A model generated the notes under the pieces. That model worked only from the letters and a program-made list of their open reading frames with translations, did no database searches and had not been told where the DNA came from. Positions 42,823 to 56,104 of a stretch of DNA of 64,000 nucleotides are shown in pieces (position 1 is the first letter of the stretch; every line of letters starts with the position of its first letter). The stretch is from Sycobia sp. Sy_11 (lineage: Eukaryota; Arthropoda; Insecta; Hymenoptera; Epichrysomallidae), in NCBI GenBank assembly GCA_018907035.1, contig JACCIC010000063.1, positions 62,001 to 126,000 on the forward strand, in the 5' to 3' direction. Made by a program: the position numbers and the translations under genes.

Positions 42823-45414
42823 AATATATATATATGAATCATTTGCTCTGGACAACACTCCGACACATGTACCAGGACTATACACTGGCATATCGTTCTG
42901 TTCATTATCGTGCAGCGGAAGAAGGAAGGGGTGCCTTTTCCAGGGGGGGGGGGCTGCAACGGAATACGCAGCCCCGAAGCCTCATTTGGAAGATTGAATT
43001 AGAGGAGGGGTTAGTTGTGCTGTTCTCCACGGGGCTTCCGACTCGCTTCTTCCGCGAATGTCATTAGATCTGAGTATATATAGTGAATGCACGTTGGTGT
43101 GCTTCGAACGCTGTAGAGTATAATGCGAGCCACCTACGCGTCGAATTAAAGGAATTAGATGGATAAGCTATATATACTTGTATAAAGTAAATCAATGGAT
43201 TAGATATCGCGTGAATTTAGATTTTTCGAGAATGATGTATAGTCGTGGTTGGATAAATAAAAGGACAGGGCGACAGAGTTATATCGATGGAACCGTGAAA
43301 CTCATTCATTTTAGCGAACTATTTTTGGAAATGCGATTACCCTTAAGTCTTAAAGACACGAAAGCAGAGTAATGCCGATCCAGAAATCCTCGGCACGGTT
43401 ACAGTTCTAAAGTTCTGAAAAGTTGTTAAGCTTTCGCAGCCTCGAATTGTAGTTATTTGTTTTAATAGTTGTCGCATCGTGGATATATTGTAGCTCTCTA
43501 TAACTAAAAATGCATCTTAAGCTTTTTTTCGGAAAATTAATGTTATATCCAATGTTTCTAATAATAACGATTCAAAAGATTAGATTGTTATTAAACAAAT
43601 ATAGTTTGAATCAGCTGCATTATCGGTGTCTTCTACCTTCCAAAAAGATTTTTTATTATTTGAAACTTTATGCAAGGTGTGTTTGTATTAAAGGAAATTA
43701 TGGTAGTATTAAAGTCATTCAGAACTTCAGCCAAGTAACGCAAAGTACGTAAGTTTTCGAAATACTCAATTGCCTATCAAACAAATTCCCACTGTTCATA
43801 AATAATCACACATAGAAGTATTCGTCACTTTAATTTCACTAACAGCCTCCGTAATTTGAACGCATAAATAGTCTCTAACCATCCTTTTTGCAATTTACTG
43901 TCAATGCTTCTAAAGTTAAAGCTATGTATACACTATCCTCATTAATTTTCCCCCTCCTTTAGCAATCAATTATACGGTGCATTTAAAAATGCAACGTTGA
44001 AAAGCTATCGGGATCTATTATACATCAGCGGTGTCTTAACGTTGTCTCGATACAGGCCGGAATTGCTCGACGGAAAAGTATCGGTTTCTACTCCGGTAGT
44101 GCGGACCATTTTCGCGAAAGTTATTAGGACTTGAAGAGACAGAAGAGAAATTAATTATTCCTTGCATTTAACAAATGTACTTTATGGTATCAAAAGCGAC
44201 CCTCACGAAATACCAGCTTCTCAAGGCCAGTATTTAGCTCAGAGTGACGAAGTAACGTATAGATGGTTGAAGGATTGTTTTATTATTATTCACATACTTT
44301 TAAACGAATGAAATTAATTTTGATTCTTTGTAAAAATTAGTTAAGTTCCAATAGTTTCAAATAAATTATTTTTTTAAGTTTAGCTTTTAATAAACTTTAA
44401 TGCGACTTTTCTTAATCTATTTTTATGACCTATATTGGCATAATTGTATTTAGTTTGAGTGAACTAATATTAAACCAAGGGGAAGAATTTTTAATGATAA
44501 AGTTTTAACTAACTTGTAAAAGTAGAAAGTACATTTGACTACTACATAATTTTCCTCTTTAGCTAACGAAGTAAATAATTTATGTATAATTCTTTTCAGT
44601 ACTGTAGGACATCTTCAATTTATATTACATATTCATTAACAAAGAAATTTAAAATAAAGATGTTTTGATAAATTTTTTTTATATTTATCGTTAACATTAC
44701 TGTTAGTTCTGCTAGTTTAACGGATTTATGCAGTTATTGTTGTAACTTAATTTGTAAAAAAAGATATACAACACATATTTAATAAGAGAAAATGTAATTT
44801 TTCTTAAATTCTTGTTCCATACGCCTTGTTGATTCATTACGTTTCTTATTAAAATTAATCTACGTTGCTTTAAAAAGACAAGGAGTTTTTTTAACAATTT
44901 TGTTTATTACCGTCAAATCAACATATTCTTGGAACACCAATGTTCATTACGTAGTATATATAGATATCTGTAATGCAGTTAAATCATTCAGCCATAGAAT
45001 CGCGAGTCTGAAAAGCAAACAGAAAGAAATTGTATACGAGCTCGACGAAAAATTACGACCCTTTGCAATCGATGGGCGTGCCTTTTACAGGGTGAAGGCA
45101 AGGCCTGGAACTTGGCCGTTGTCCAAAGGGTGGATATATAGGCTCCGGTTGCAATTTTACCCTCGCTTGTTTCTCTTCTACTAAAAACCACCCTGACCCT
45201 CCTCCGCACGCTCGGCGGTGCAGTCTACGTCTTCTTTCTATCGCGTTCCTGGCTTAACTTCTAGGATTTGTCGGTATTAACTTGTTGCGACATGCGCTAG
45301 ATCATAGATATTTTCAGAGGATGCGCGATGAGATTTTGGGAGCGTCTACTTGAACGCGGCGTGTTCTAATACATTTAATACAGTTAGAAATCGTATATAG
45401 TAATCTGCAAAACA

Positions 45415-45468
<54 letters not shown>

Positions 45469-45793
45469 GCGCCATGATAAAAAGTCCTCGGCTGTGACTT
45501 CTTTCGAATAAGTTTCGCGAGCATACTATATCCGCAAAGTATCCACGATTGCATTATTGTCGACGAGGTTGGTCGGTCGGCTCTCGCAAGCCGTCATCAA
45601 ATTGGCTTTCGCGCCTCTCATGCCTATATATACCTTCCTCGCACCGCACATCTGTGTGTCATTGCAAGCGCAAATATTTGTCCACCTCCCGCGGAAAGAC
45701 GCAGCGCAGCGTTGTTGCGGATGCGCGCGCGTGAACACAGGCGATATTTACAGATGGGGTTGCATACACACACACGCACGCGCGCGCGCACAC

Positions 45794-45836
<43 letters not shown>

Positions 45837-48310
45837 CACATACACGTATGCAGGTATATCGATCGATCGTCGAGGTCGAATGCGTCCTCCAATGTATGGG
45901 CTCGCGCGCTTGCAGTCAGTTGGGGCAACGTGCGCTGTATTATGGAAGATATATACGTTTACTGAAGTACACTTGAAGGAGGGCTGCCGTCGATATTAAT
46001 TAGCCACTGGTGAAGCTTTGATTTGGGACAGACTGTCATCCTTGTTATTATCTATAGATGCAAAATACTGATTGATCCAGTCTAAAACGATTGAATATCA
46101 ACAGAATCGAGAATATAGCAATATAGACTAATGAATTGTTTACAGACGTCAGTACCTTCAACTTGTAATTCAAAGAAATACATTAAATTTTAAATGCTTC
46201 AGATTTAAGGAAAAATGTCTTACATTAAAAAAATATAATAAAATTAGTAATTTTGATGAATACTTTCCATCTTACTTAAGAAAATAAGTCAATTGTCTTT
46301 TTTGTACAAATTTTTTCAGATTATATAATACGGATGTAATTTTATCTAAAATTCACCTTGCTTTATCCATCAATTTCTTTTACTTTTCATATTACCGTAA
46401 AGTTCAGAGTATTATCTATATAGTTGCAGAATTAAAAATTTTTGAGACCGAATGTGAACTAATATGAAATAATAATTAGGCAATAATAAACAGACACATT
46501 TTAAAGTTTACGTTGACCCACTTGATCCCAAAATGATCGTTCTGCACACCAATGGTAAATAACATAAACAATTCTACTTTTCAATATAAAATAACTAGCT
46601 AGAGTGTATAATATGGAGAGCTTATACGAAAATTATTTTATCGTAACAGGCAGATCATTTTCTGAAATCGCACCAAAAAATGGCTGCGCCACTTCGTTGT
46701 TTGGAAGTGTATAAGTCAAGTAGGACTTCAACACCTTCCAAGAGCAATATCGGTAAGCTAAGTCGACTTCTCCAAGTCTCTCGTTCGATATTCTCACAAG
46801 CAAATAAGTGAATTTAACAGTAGATTAGAAGCACTCTGAAAAATCAATGGAAACTCTCTGGAGAATCTCGGCAATATCTCTCGAAAATTGACCAAACAAT
46901 TTTTTAGAAACAAATTTAATGAAAACTAATAAAGATTTTTATTGGTTTTACAGTCATTATAAAATAATATATAATGATTATAATTATAATGAGAGTCAAT
47001 CTATACCTTTGTTTATAATTACACGCATACGATCTAAAATATAAAAACTGGTAATTCGTAAGTAGCACACTTTTTTGTCCTTTTCTAGTCGAACTATCAA
47101 AAGTAAGGGACAGAGAAATGTAGTTGTTTGTACCTTCTCTCTCTAAGCGGGCCAAAATGTTCACTATGAATTAAACGTTCATCAGTATCTTATGCCAGGA
47201 TATCAAAACATCTAGTTTGAGCAGTTTTGACTTTATAAAGTAGAGCAGCATCGTCTTTATAAGTTTCTTTTTATTTCATCTAGCATGCATGACATACCAA
47301 GAGCGATGTTATAAGTGCTCATATTTTTTCTCTAATGCAGGGAAAGGATTTTGGATTGGTTTAGTATCCAAGATCTCCGGTATTATTTGATACTGTTTGG
47401 GCCGTACTTAGAATGTCTAGCATTTATTACAGACTAATTGACAGTACTCCTATGTCAACTATAGACGTTATAATATAGAGTCTGTATAGTCGGCAGATAT
47501 AAACACTTTTTTTGTACTTTATGGGTTTTTACCCGATGGTCTTATTCAAATACGATTTGTCGTAATAATTTAATACACGAAGATCTCAAAGTATAAACGA
47601 GTCCTAGTTGATTTCACTAGTAGAGGTTGTAAGCTACGAAAGGTGCACAGCAGGACCTAGACTGCCCTGGACCGAGTCCGGCATCCCTATAGGTTACGAG
47701 TTATGGTAGAGAATGAGTAAAACGTTATGTGTAACTTATGTATAACTCGCGATGGTAATATGTTATTGAAAATTAATGAGCAGAACGATCGAATTGAGAC
47801 TAAATGGGTTAAAGATACGTCTTTCGATCGATCCCACTCCTCCATGGGTTTTCTCCATTCCGCGTGTATATTGCGAACTAGGCGAAATCACTGGAGCCAA
47901 CGAGCCCAGATCTCCAATCATATGAGAAAAAATATTCAGTCGCAGTACGCACGCACAAATACAATATGATTTTCTCTCCACAGGCTGCCACGGGCCTCGG
48001 ACGCGCCGGTCATGAGCGGCGGCTCGATCTTCTCCTGGGGCACCAAATTCAAGTACACCGGACGCACCGAACGCGAGGTCCTCGAGGAGACCGGCCCACT
48101 GCGCAAGGAGGAGCCGCCGATTCAACGCTGCCACTCGACCGGCCTCAGGCGTAAGGCGAGCAGCGTACCAGCGACGCCCAGCACACCCAGTCAGGATCTT
48201 GTTGAAATTCGTTAGTACAGAAAACAGCACATTGCTTTGTCCATTCACTCGAGCGCTCGCGTATGCGTCGCGAACGACGATGACCACGAGGACGCGGAAC
48301 GGAACGGGAT

Positions 48311-48361
<51 letters not shown>

Positions 48362-50628
48362 TGTAGAAGTCGACCGATGCGACGATCGGTCGGAATTCCG
48401 AGTTGGTATTGTAACATGTGCATATATTATGGCGTGCGCGGCGCCGCCGCACGGACACCGGGATAACCCTGCTGTAGAACACAACGCGCACCATGTTTTT
48501 TCCCCACTCTTGCTGATACTCGCTCGCTGTCATCCACCTCATTCGCTTCTACGACTTTCATTTCAGCCTCATTTTGGATAGTTTGTTGTGTAGTTTAGTT
48601 AATATATATGTAGTTGTTCGAGTGCGAACATGGAATGCTGATTAATTTTTGTTTACTTTTTATTCTTAATCAAGCTTAATAGCGTTTAGTTCTGGTTATA
48701 CATTCAACTTTTGTATGGGGTGCTTCAGTGATTAGTAATAATTCATCGATAACTATTTGCTTTTCATTTTCGCTCTTCGGAACGGTGTGATTTTATTGAC
48801 TGTATATCATGCAGATATATCCGTCCCATGTTAAAAACGGTAAATGTTTCAGCTTTTTCTTAATATAGTTAATAATCTTATCAATTTGTTTTGTCATTAA
48901 TACAAAGTTTACAAAATTTTAATGACAAAATTATTCCAATTTATTTGTAATTTAATGAATGACAGCTCTAAAATTACTTGCATTCGATGAACTGTAATTT
49001 ACATTTCTACTGATACAACTAAATATCTATTAATTAATCCAGAGAATACGAAGTGTAATGAAAAATAATTTACTTATTTATATATCAGTTTTAAGTAATA
49101 AATTTAATCGAAGTGCAATGAAATATTTTATATTAATTTTTTTTTTTTGTACCTTTCACATTACAAACGCTTTATCAGCATACGCACTCGAAATGAGCAC
49201 TATAGCTCTATGATCCAAAAACGAACAAAGAATGTTTAGGATTTACATTTACATATAGTTACAGTGTAGCATGGCCGTGATCGCTATTCGTTGCGTGCAT
49301 ATACTATATCTCATTAATACCCAAATTATTTGAAATACTTCAGCTCACACGCTAATGAAAATCAACTTATCCGATATTGCTTTTCTTTTCTTTTAGATAT
49401 ATATATATATGAGTAGAATCGACACTAATTTCTTTGAGCTCTAATTGAATTGCCGATAAGACATTTAAAAGCATCGCTAATAGACGAAGGAACTTTCGTG
49501 CATCGTCGATGGAAATAAAGGCTGACAATATAATCACTCTATGCGATGATTTGGTTTTAAAATAAATTAATCAATACTCGCGACAACGACTGCGCGTTAC
49601 GATCCGAATATCCGAATATCCAAATAAACCGCAGCGGTATCTTCTTATCTTTTGAACCATCATAGCAATGCTGAAAATTTTCGAAGTTTCCAAATATTCC
49701 GTGTGGAACAAGCTCCGCTACATATTCGTACCGAACGTTCGGAAGTTTTTAAAAAAATCATGTCGCTCGGATTTTCTAACTTCGATATAGTTAAATTTAC
49801 GAGCAAAACTTTTCGATCCATTTTATACCAAAGATTGGTTACCGTTTTTATCTTTATCTATTCTAAAACTTACTCGATAACGCAACGGCTCGCCTAATTG
49901 TCGATAAGCTGGGATCTCTAAATGAAGTCTGCCGAAAATAAAATTAAATTCTAATACTTAGCTTGCGATACAGTCAATCGATGAGTAAAACTCGTCGCTT
50001 CGTTACGCGGGGTCATCCCTCCAATTCGCCGCTTCAGCGATTCTTTACATGCTATCCGATATTTTATTGGCGCGAATAAGAAGCGTGTATCGTCCGAATT
50101 AAATACGAACGCGGCGGCTGGAACTTTTCATCCGTCCACTCGTTTTGTGTATCGCGAATCTTCGTAACTATATATACACAGATATATGTCTATATTAAAG
50201 TGAATCGTACATACCGCCCTAAACACGGGGATCGAGCCGTCGTCAGTCAAAAATTAATCGCGAGGCCGACAGCAAGCTTGCACGTATATATGTGTATATC
50301 GCACAAAGTTGTTACATTCATACATGTATGTATATGTAATATACAAAAACACAATCTGTCCAATATTATAAGAGCTTGACTAATGTCGGCGACGATTGCT
50401 TGCATAACGCGCAGGATACTCTAGTCTGCCGAGGAGCTGCCACAGCGCCGGCCTCGACGGCGCCGGTATGTCCGACATCGGTAGCGGGATGCCGCTCAGC
50501 TCGCCCTACTGCCCGGACAACACGCTGCCCCTCCTCGAGACCGTGTCCGAGGATCAGGAGATTCACGCAAGGAGGAACAACGGTTGGTGCATCCAATTTT
50601 TGGCCCGTTTATGCTCTTCTTATTCTAT

Positions 50629-50680
<52 letters not shown>

Positions 50681-50760
50681 CTCTTAAGCCCTTTTGTCGT
50701 TGAGTTAAATCTATATGTACATAATATCTGGCTTTAGATATAGTTATCCAGTTTTCTTTG

Positions 50761-50822
<62 letters not shown>

Positions 50823-50829
50823 ATATATG

Positions 50830-50896
<67 letters not shown>

Positions 50897-51028
50897 CAGA
50901 GCTAGCAATATGGGAATGCTCAAGGGGATGGTGTTTGTGGAGAAATGGGAGTTTGGTGTTGGAGTTGTATTAGAACCTCGCGATGGATTTGTCCGATGAT
51001 GAATAATAAAGCCAATCAGATCTAACGA

Positions 51029-51087
<59 letters not shown>

Positions 51088-54000
51088 CGGTTGCTTAGAA
51101 ATTGGAAAATAAACAGAATGGACTACACTAAGTTTCAATGTATTGCATCGGTGAAATACATAATCGGAAGTTCTATCGATGCCAATGAATTTGGCGGCTA
51201 ATTTACATTTTTCATCTTCTCTAATTATATGACTTTAGATACTTACAATTTTCGCAATACATTATCTTTGCAAGGATTGCTTATAGAGGAAATAGTATAG
51301 TACGTTCGAGTTTTTAATAGATTTATTCTTACGCGTTACATTTCATTAACTCGTGCTTCCTAAATAATAATATATTCTGCTCAATCCATCTCGGATTCCT
51401 CAAATTTTACTTAAAAACTTACGCAAAAGCTCTTTAACAGAATATTTTCAAGACTTTAGAATCATACATATTAATTTTAAATATAATACGATTCGCATAG
51501 TATTATGATATATGGCGTTAAAAATAAGTAATCTTATATTTTGGATAGGAAAAAGATTGATTATTATATTTATAGCAGTTGATCGTGACAGTACTTCAGA
51601 TCTACAAATTTATTCTGGATTTTTTGAAAATGCAAAATGACAGGGCTCACAAAAAGGACAAATGTCAAAAAGGTCGAAGGAAACTATTTTTCTTCAATAT
51701 GACTTATTTTCATATTATCATTCATGCGAACCAAATGTTATTTTATGGATTAAAAGTAATATATCGCTTGTTATAAGAATGCACGAGTTACGATGATAAA
51801 TCCATGGTATTTGTATACAACATTACGTTAAATTTTTCAATCGTTTTGTCTAACATTTTTTAAGTTTGTTCAGTAGCGATCGTTATTCTTATGTAATAGA
51901 TATTTCCATTTTTTTCGGATTTTGACCTACAGTTGAAATTTGGAAAAAATTCAGTAGAAGTTCTGAACGACTGATGCGTGTACCGCGAGCCAGCTGCTGC
52001 AAAAATCTTAGATAATTCAAATTTATTTTATACAAAAAAGTAAGATTACTTAAAACAGAATAACTGTTGAAAAACCTTTGCGCAGTTATTTCATTACAGG
52101 CACGTAAGTCCAAAGTTCAAGCCGAATATCGTCTCATTTGGAAGGAAAGAGTATAATAAAGTTGCATAAATATAACTAATTCTCATCCATCCATATTTTC
52201 TTTTTAAATTAATTGTATTATATAGAGATAGGACATATTAATTGCATTTTATAAATATCTTTACTAATATAAATTTTATCCTGATACTTTTTATTTAAAA
52301 CAGATCGTTGTAACTATGGATTGATAAAAATTAGCTAAAGTAATAAAATCAAATTGAATTCGACTGTGCATCGTAGCTTATGCTATAATTTTTTCTTTGA
52401 GTACTTTACCGAGCGATCCTGTTGTTTTTTCGCGTATATGCTTCAACAAAATGTCTTGATATTGTCTTTTAAAGCTTCGCACTTATTATAATTATGATAA
52501 TTCAATGTAACCACAATTTTCTAGGCTCGTCCAAAATACGGGTAAGTTATGACACATACAAAGATTTATTCCTATTATAAATAATGATTGTTGATTATTT
52601 TTTAGCTATTTATGTATGAAGTCCATTGATACCGACTTGAAGAGAAATATATCATATGAAATTTTGGTTCGGAAAATTGGTTTTTAATACGTGTTTGCGC
52701 CAAAAAACCACAGGATCTGGTAAACCACTATATTATTAAACCTGGCGTAATAATAACATTGAGGCAACGACTTATCTTTACTCGTATACCTTCCAAAAGA
52801 AATATATGTATTTTACTGGAAAATATTCTCGAAAAATGTATTAATTGTAAATAATTATATAGCTTACGTTAAGCATTTATTACGATTGATTACGATTATT
52901 TGCATGCTGAGCCTGGCCAAAAGAGAGGAAACTTTTATCATTAAATTTAATTTAGTCACCGAGAAATGCATGAATATTGGATTCTTTCGTGCTGCACGGA
53001 AGCAAAGTTTGGGCCATCGCTTCTTTAAAGCTTCGCTCTCCATCAATTTCGTAAATGTCTACTCGAATAAATAAGTCTTCTTATTGTCATTTATCGATCG
53101 ACAGACTTAGCTTCCGACGCTGAACTTTTTTCTAAAATAATACGTGTATTATTATTATTATTATTATTAACTATTAATCATTATTATTATTAATTATTAT
53201 TATCATTATTATTGTTATTATTATACGTTGTAGATTCGTGGGGGCTTATAAATATTATAAAGTCATAAATTAAAAGTGCTAACTAAGCTTAATTATTAAT
53301 TATTTCATGAGAGGAAATGAATTCTCTAAATCTGAAGAAGCGAAGATTCCAAGTGGTAGATACATTTTAGATTATAGATTATAGATTATAGATTTATACC
53401 TTGAGAATGAATTTACTCTTTTATATGGAGCATTATAAATGGATTTTTTGAACAATAAATTTGATAATTAAGATTTCAGATAAATATTTAATTATTAGTT
53501 ATATTTATACATACATGATTAATATAATTAAACGTAAAACTCCCTTGTTACCATTCAGTAGAGTTTATACTTTCTGCTTTATGATTAATTTTTATTGCTT
53601 TACTGCATGGGCGAAAAAACAGCACTAGTAATGTTATTTCAGTACACAATATCCATACAGAATGTGAAAATATTTTCAAACAAAAAACAACGATAAACTA
53701 CGCCTGGTAAATTTACAATGAAAATAATAAAACAAGGGCCTTTATAATAAGAAGAAACACGTAGCGCTGCCCACTAGAACGATTTACGTCGTTCTTCTTT
53801 AATGAGTTGGAAATTAAATACTGAGAACTGAAGTATTAATATAAATCTTCCTAAACCAACTTATTTTACATGTAATATTCAATTAAAGGAATGGATTTTT
53901 GGCCCTTTAGATTTAGAGAAAAATCTTGTATTCTCAAATATTTTAGAATTGCCAATAAAAATTTGAGTGATATTTTATAATTGACTTTAGCAATTCACGA

Positions 54001-56050
54001 TTTTAAAAATGTTCAATCAGATCGAAAGATAATTTTTTGAACCTTACTGCACTATAAAGCTATATATTCCATTTGAAATTCTCCCAAAGCGGTTATTATT
54101 TACTAAAGTAAATTCTGCTAATTTCCATCACGAATTCATCGTTAAACGTCTTTTGCAAGAAGTGCCAAAATCGTAGTTACTTTCTTACACAGAGTATCAG
54201 ACCCGATCAGACCTTGAGTTCTGCAAGAGATTAAATAGCTAAAGACCATTTGTTTTTTCGTCGAAGATTTTCTGTAACTTTTGCAGGAGAAGCCTGAAAC
54301 TAGTCGGGAAGATTCAGAGAATGCGTGGAAAAGCCCTCGCGAATCTACACGGAGCGCGTCGTATCGGCATCAGCTCTTTTATTTTATCAATCTCTTCGCT
54401 TCCTTTCTCTCATTTTGGGCTCTCCCCCTTTGTTTTCTTTCTGTTTTTTAGCGTTAGACGAAACGAATGCGCATGCGAGTGCCACCACCACAACCTGTCA
54501 CACCACAACCTCTACCACCACCACCACCACCATAACCACCGCGAGTACAAGTACCGCCACCAACACCACCACCACCACCACTACCACCACCGCCACTCTA
54601 AACCAAGCGAATAAAAAGCTAAAATTCCCAAAGAGCACCCTACAGACGCGCCCGCAAGCCCTCTTTAGTCAGAGAATCGTGATAAGCTCCGAGGAGCTCG
54701 ACGGCCGGGATATCGGTAACGTCGTGCGCCAGAAAATCGATGCCCTCGAGAAAAGCCCGAAGGTCGTGAGGTCGATGGCCCTAATCGTGAAGCGGTCGGT
54801 GGCCCCGGCCAAGCCGCGCCCGCTGCCGGCCGCGGCGGCGACTGCCACGGAGATCAGGACGGCGGCGGCGGCGGCGGCGACGCCGGCAGCGACGACGAGC
54901 CCGAAGCTGCTCAACGGCAACCTCAGAGCCATCAACGGGACGGCCAAGGACGCAGTCGACGGAGCAGGTGAGTCGGCAGGACGGCGCGAGATGAGCCCGC
55001 CCCACTTTCGTCGCTTCCCCGTCAGAAACAACCCCAAAAGCCCAAAAACCCGCTGCAGGACGTAGCCGACTGTTGAATGTTGCCGACCTGTTGAAATTTT
55101 TATTGCCTTTGAACCGAATCATTGCTTTGCAAAAACATAAAAATTAATATTACAAAATGGAGATTTAAAGAAAAAGCTGCACGTAAGCTTTTGGCTAGTA
55201 AGCGAATATATTTATGAAGGAGCCGTCGGAGTCCATTTTTACCTAATCGTGCAGAAAGTTATTCTATTTTAAATAGTACTATATGTAAACTTGAAATTAA
55301 TACATATCTTAGATAATTACATCCTTTATTTACGTCTTATTTACGTATATTCTGCATTGTTAGAAAGTGTTATTTATTAATTCAGGTGATAAGAGTTTGA
55401 GAAAAGTTCTCGTTTAAACGACGATTGATGAATTTTCTTGATACTTTGCAACAATGTAGAATATATGTGAGTAAGGGTATGATTAACTAAAAATTGTAAT
55501 ATTTAATGCTTATAGTGTATTTTACTCACTCGGAACAAAAAAGTGATCCAAAGTCCATAAATGAAACTAGAAATCTATAAGGACAAAAAAATTTCTTTCG
55601 TACTTCAATTTTTTCAAGCCGATGTGTTTGTTTACAATTTTTTTTTCATATTCAATGTTTTATTTATACAATTTTTAGTTTTATTTCTAAAAGAAGAAAT
55701 GTCAGAATTCAATTTTAATTTTTAACCGTTTTTCTACCCATTGAGTAGACTATTTTTTTAAAAAGGTTATTTAAAAATTTTTTAAAAAGGTAATTTTTCT
55801 TTCTTTATTTTTTGTTTTTTCTAAAATTTCAACATGTCGATAAAAGTCCATTCCGATAACTTTATACATAATTTTCCCAAGCAGGAGGACTATCATCAAA
55901 GGATCGAAGTAAACCCTACTCCACCATCTCATTGGAAGTGTCAAGATTCTCCTTTTACCCGATCCTTTTATGTTATGCTGATCACACTATTTTGCTCTGT
56001 AGATTAGAAGAAATTCGTCTCATTTTCAGTTCATTTCCTGCTTTCACATC

Positions 56051-56104
<54 letters not shown>

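Larger units (their letters stand above)
41316..47983. other. FRMD intron 3
   Basis: No exon seen. AT-rich DNA with microsatellites at 42776, 45418 and 45764, a run of ten G at about 42943, and repeat fragment C at 46929. The segment at about 45500-45960 is relatively GC-rich. Confidence 0.6.
50583..54451. other. FRMD intron 5
   Basis: Three (TA)n arrays crowd the first 500 bases, an ATT trinucleotide tract lies at 53147-53224, and a short TAGATTA tandem near 53370-53395. A second possible acceptor occurs at 54286 just before exon f (see findings). Confidence 0.6.

Noticed and set aside
47763..48542. 259-codon open frame on the minus strand
   Set aside because: It lies antisense over FRMD exon d and a (TA)n array; the open frame comes from the GC-rich exon and the repeat, not from a gene.
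50425..50582. Alternative start of FRMD exon e after TCTAG at 50424
   Set aside because: Leaves one base where two are needed to complete the codon split with exon d; the acceptor at 50414 keeps the frame.
50744..51070. Open frames of Tyr-Ile repeats on both strands here and at every other TA array
   Set aside because: ATA/TAT reading of (TA)n arrays has no stop codon in any frame.
54669..55122. Antisense open frames over FRMD exon f
   Set aside because: Ala/Val or Arg-rich shadows of the exon; the plus frame is fixed by splice phase.
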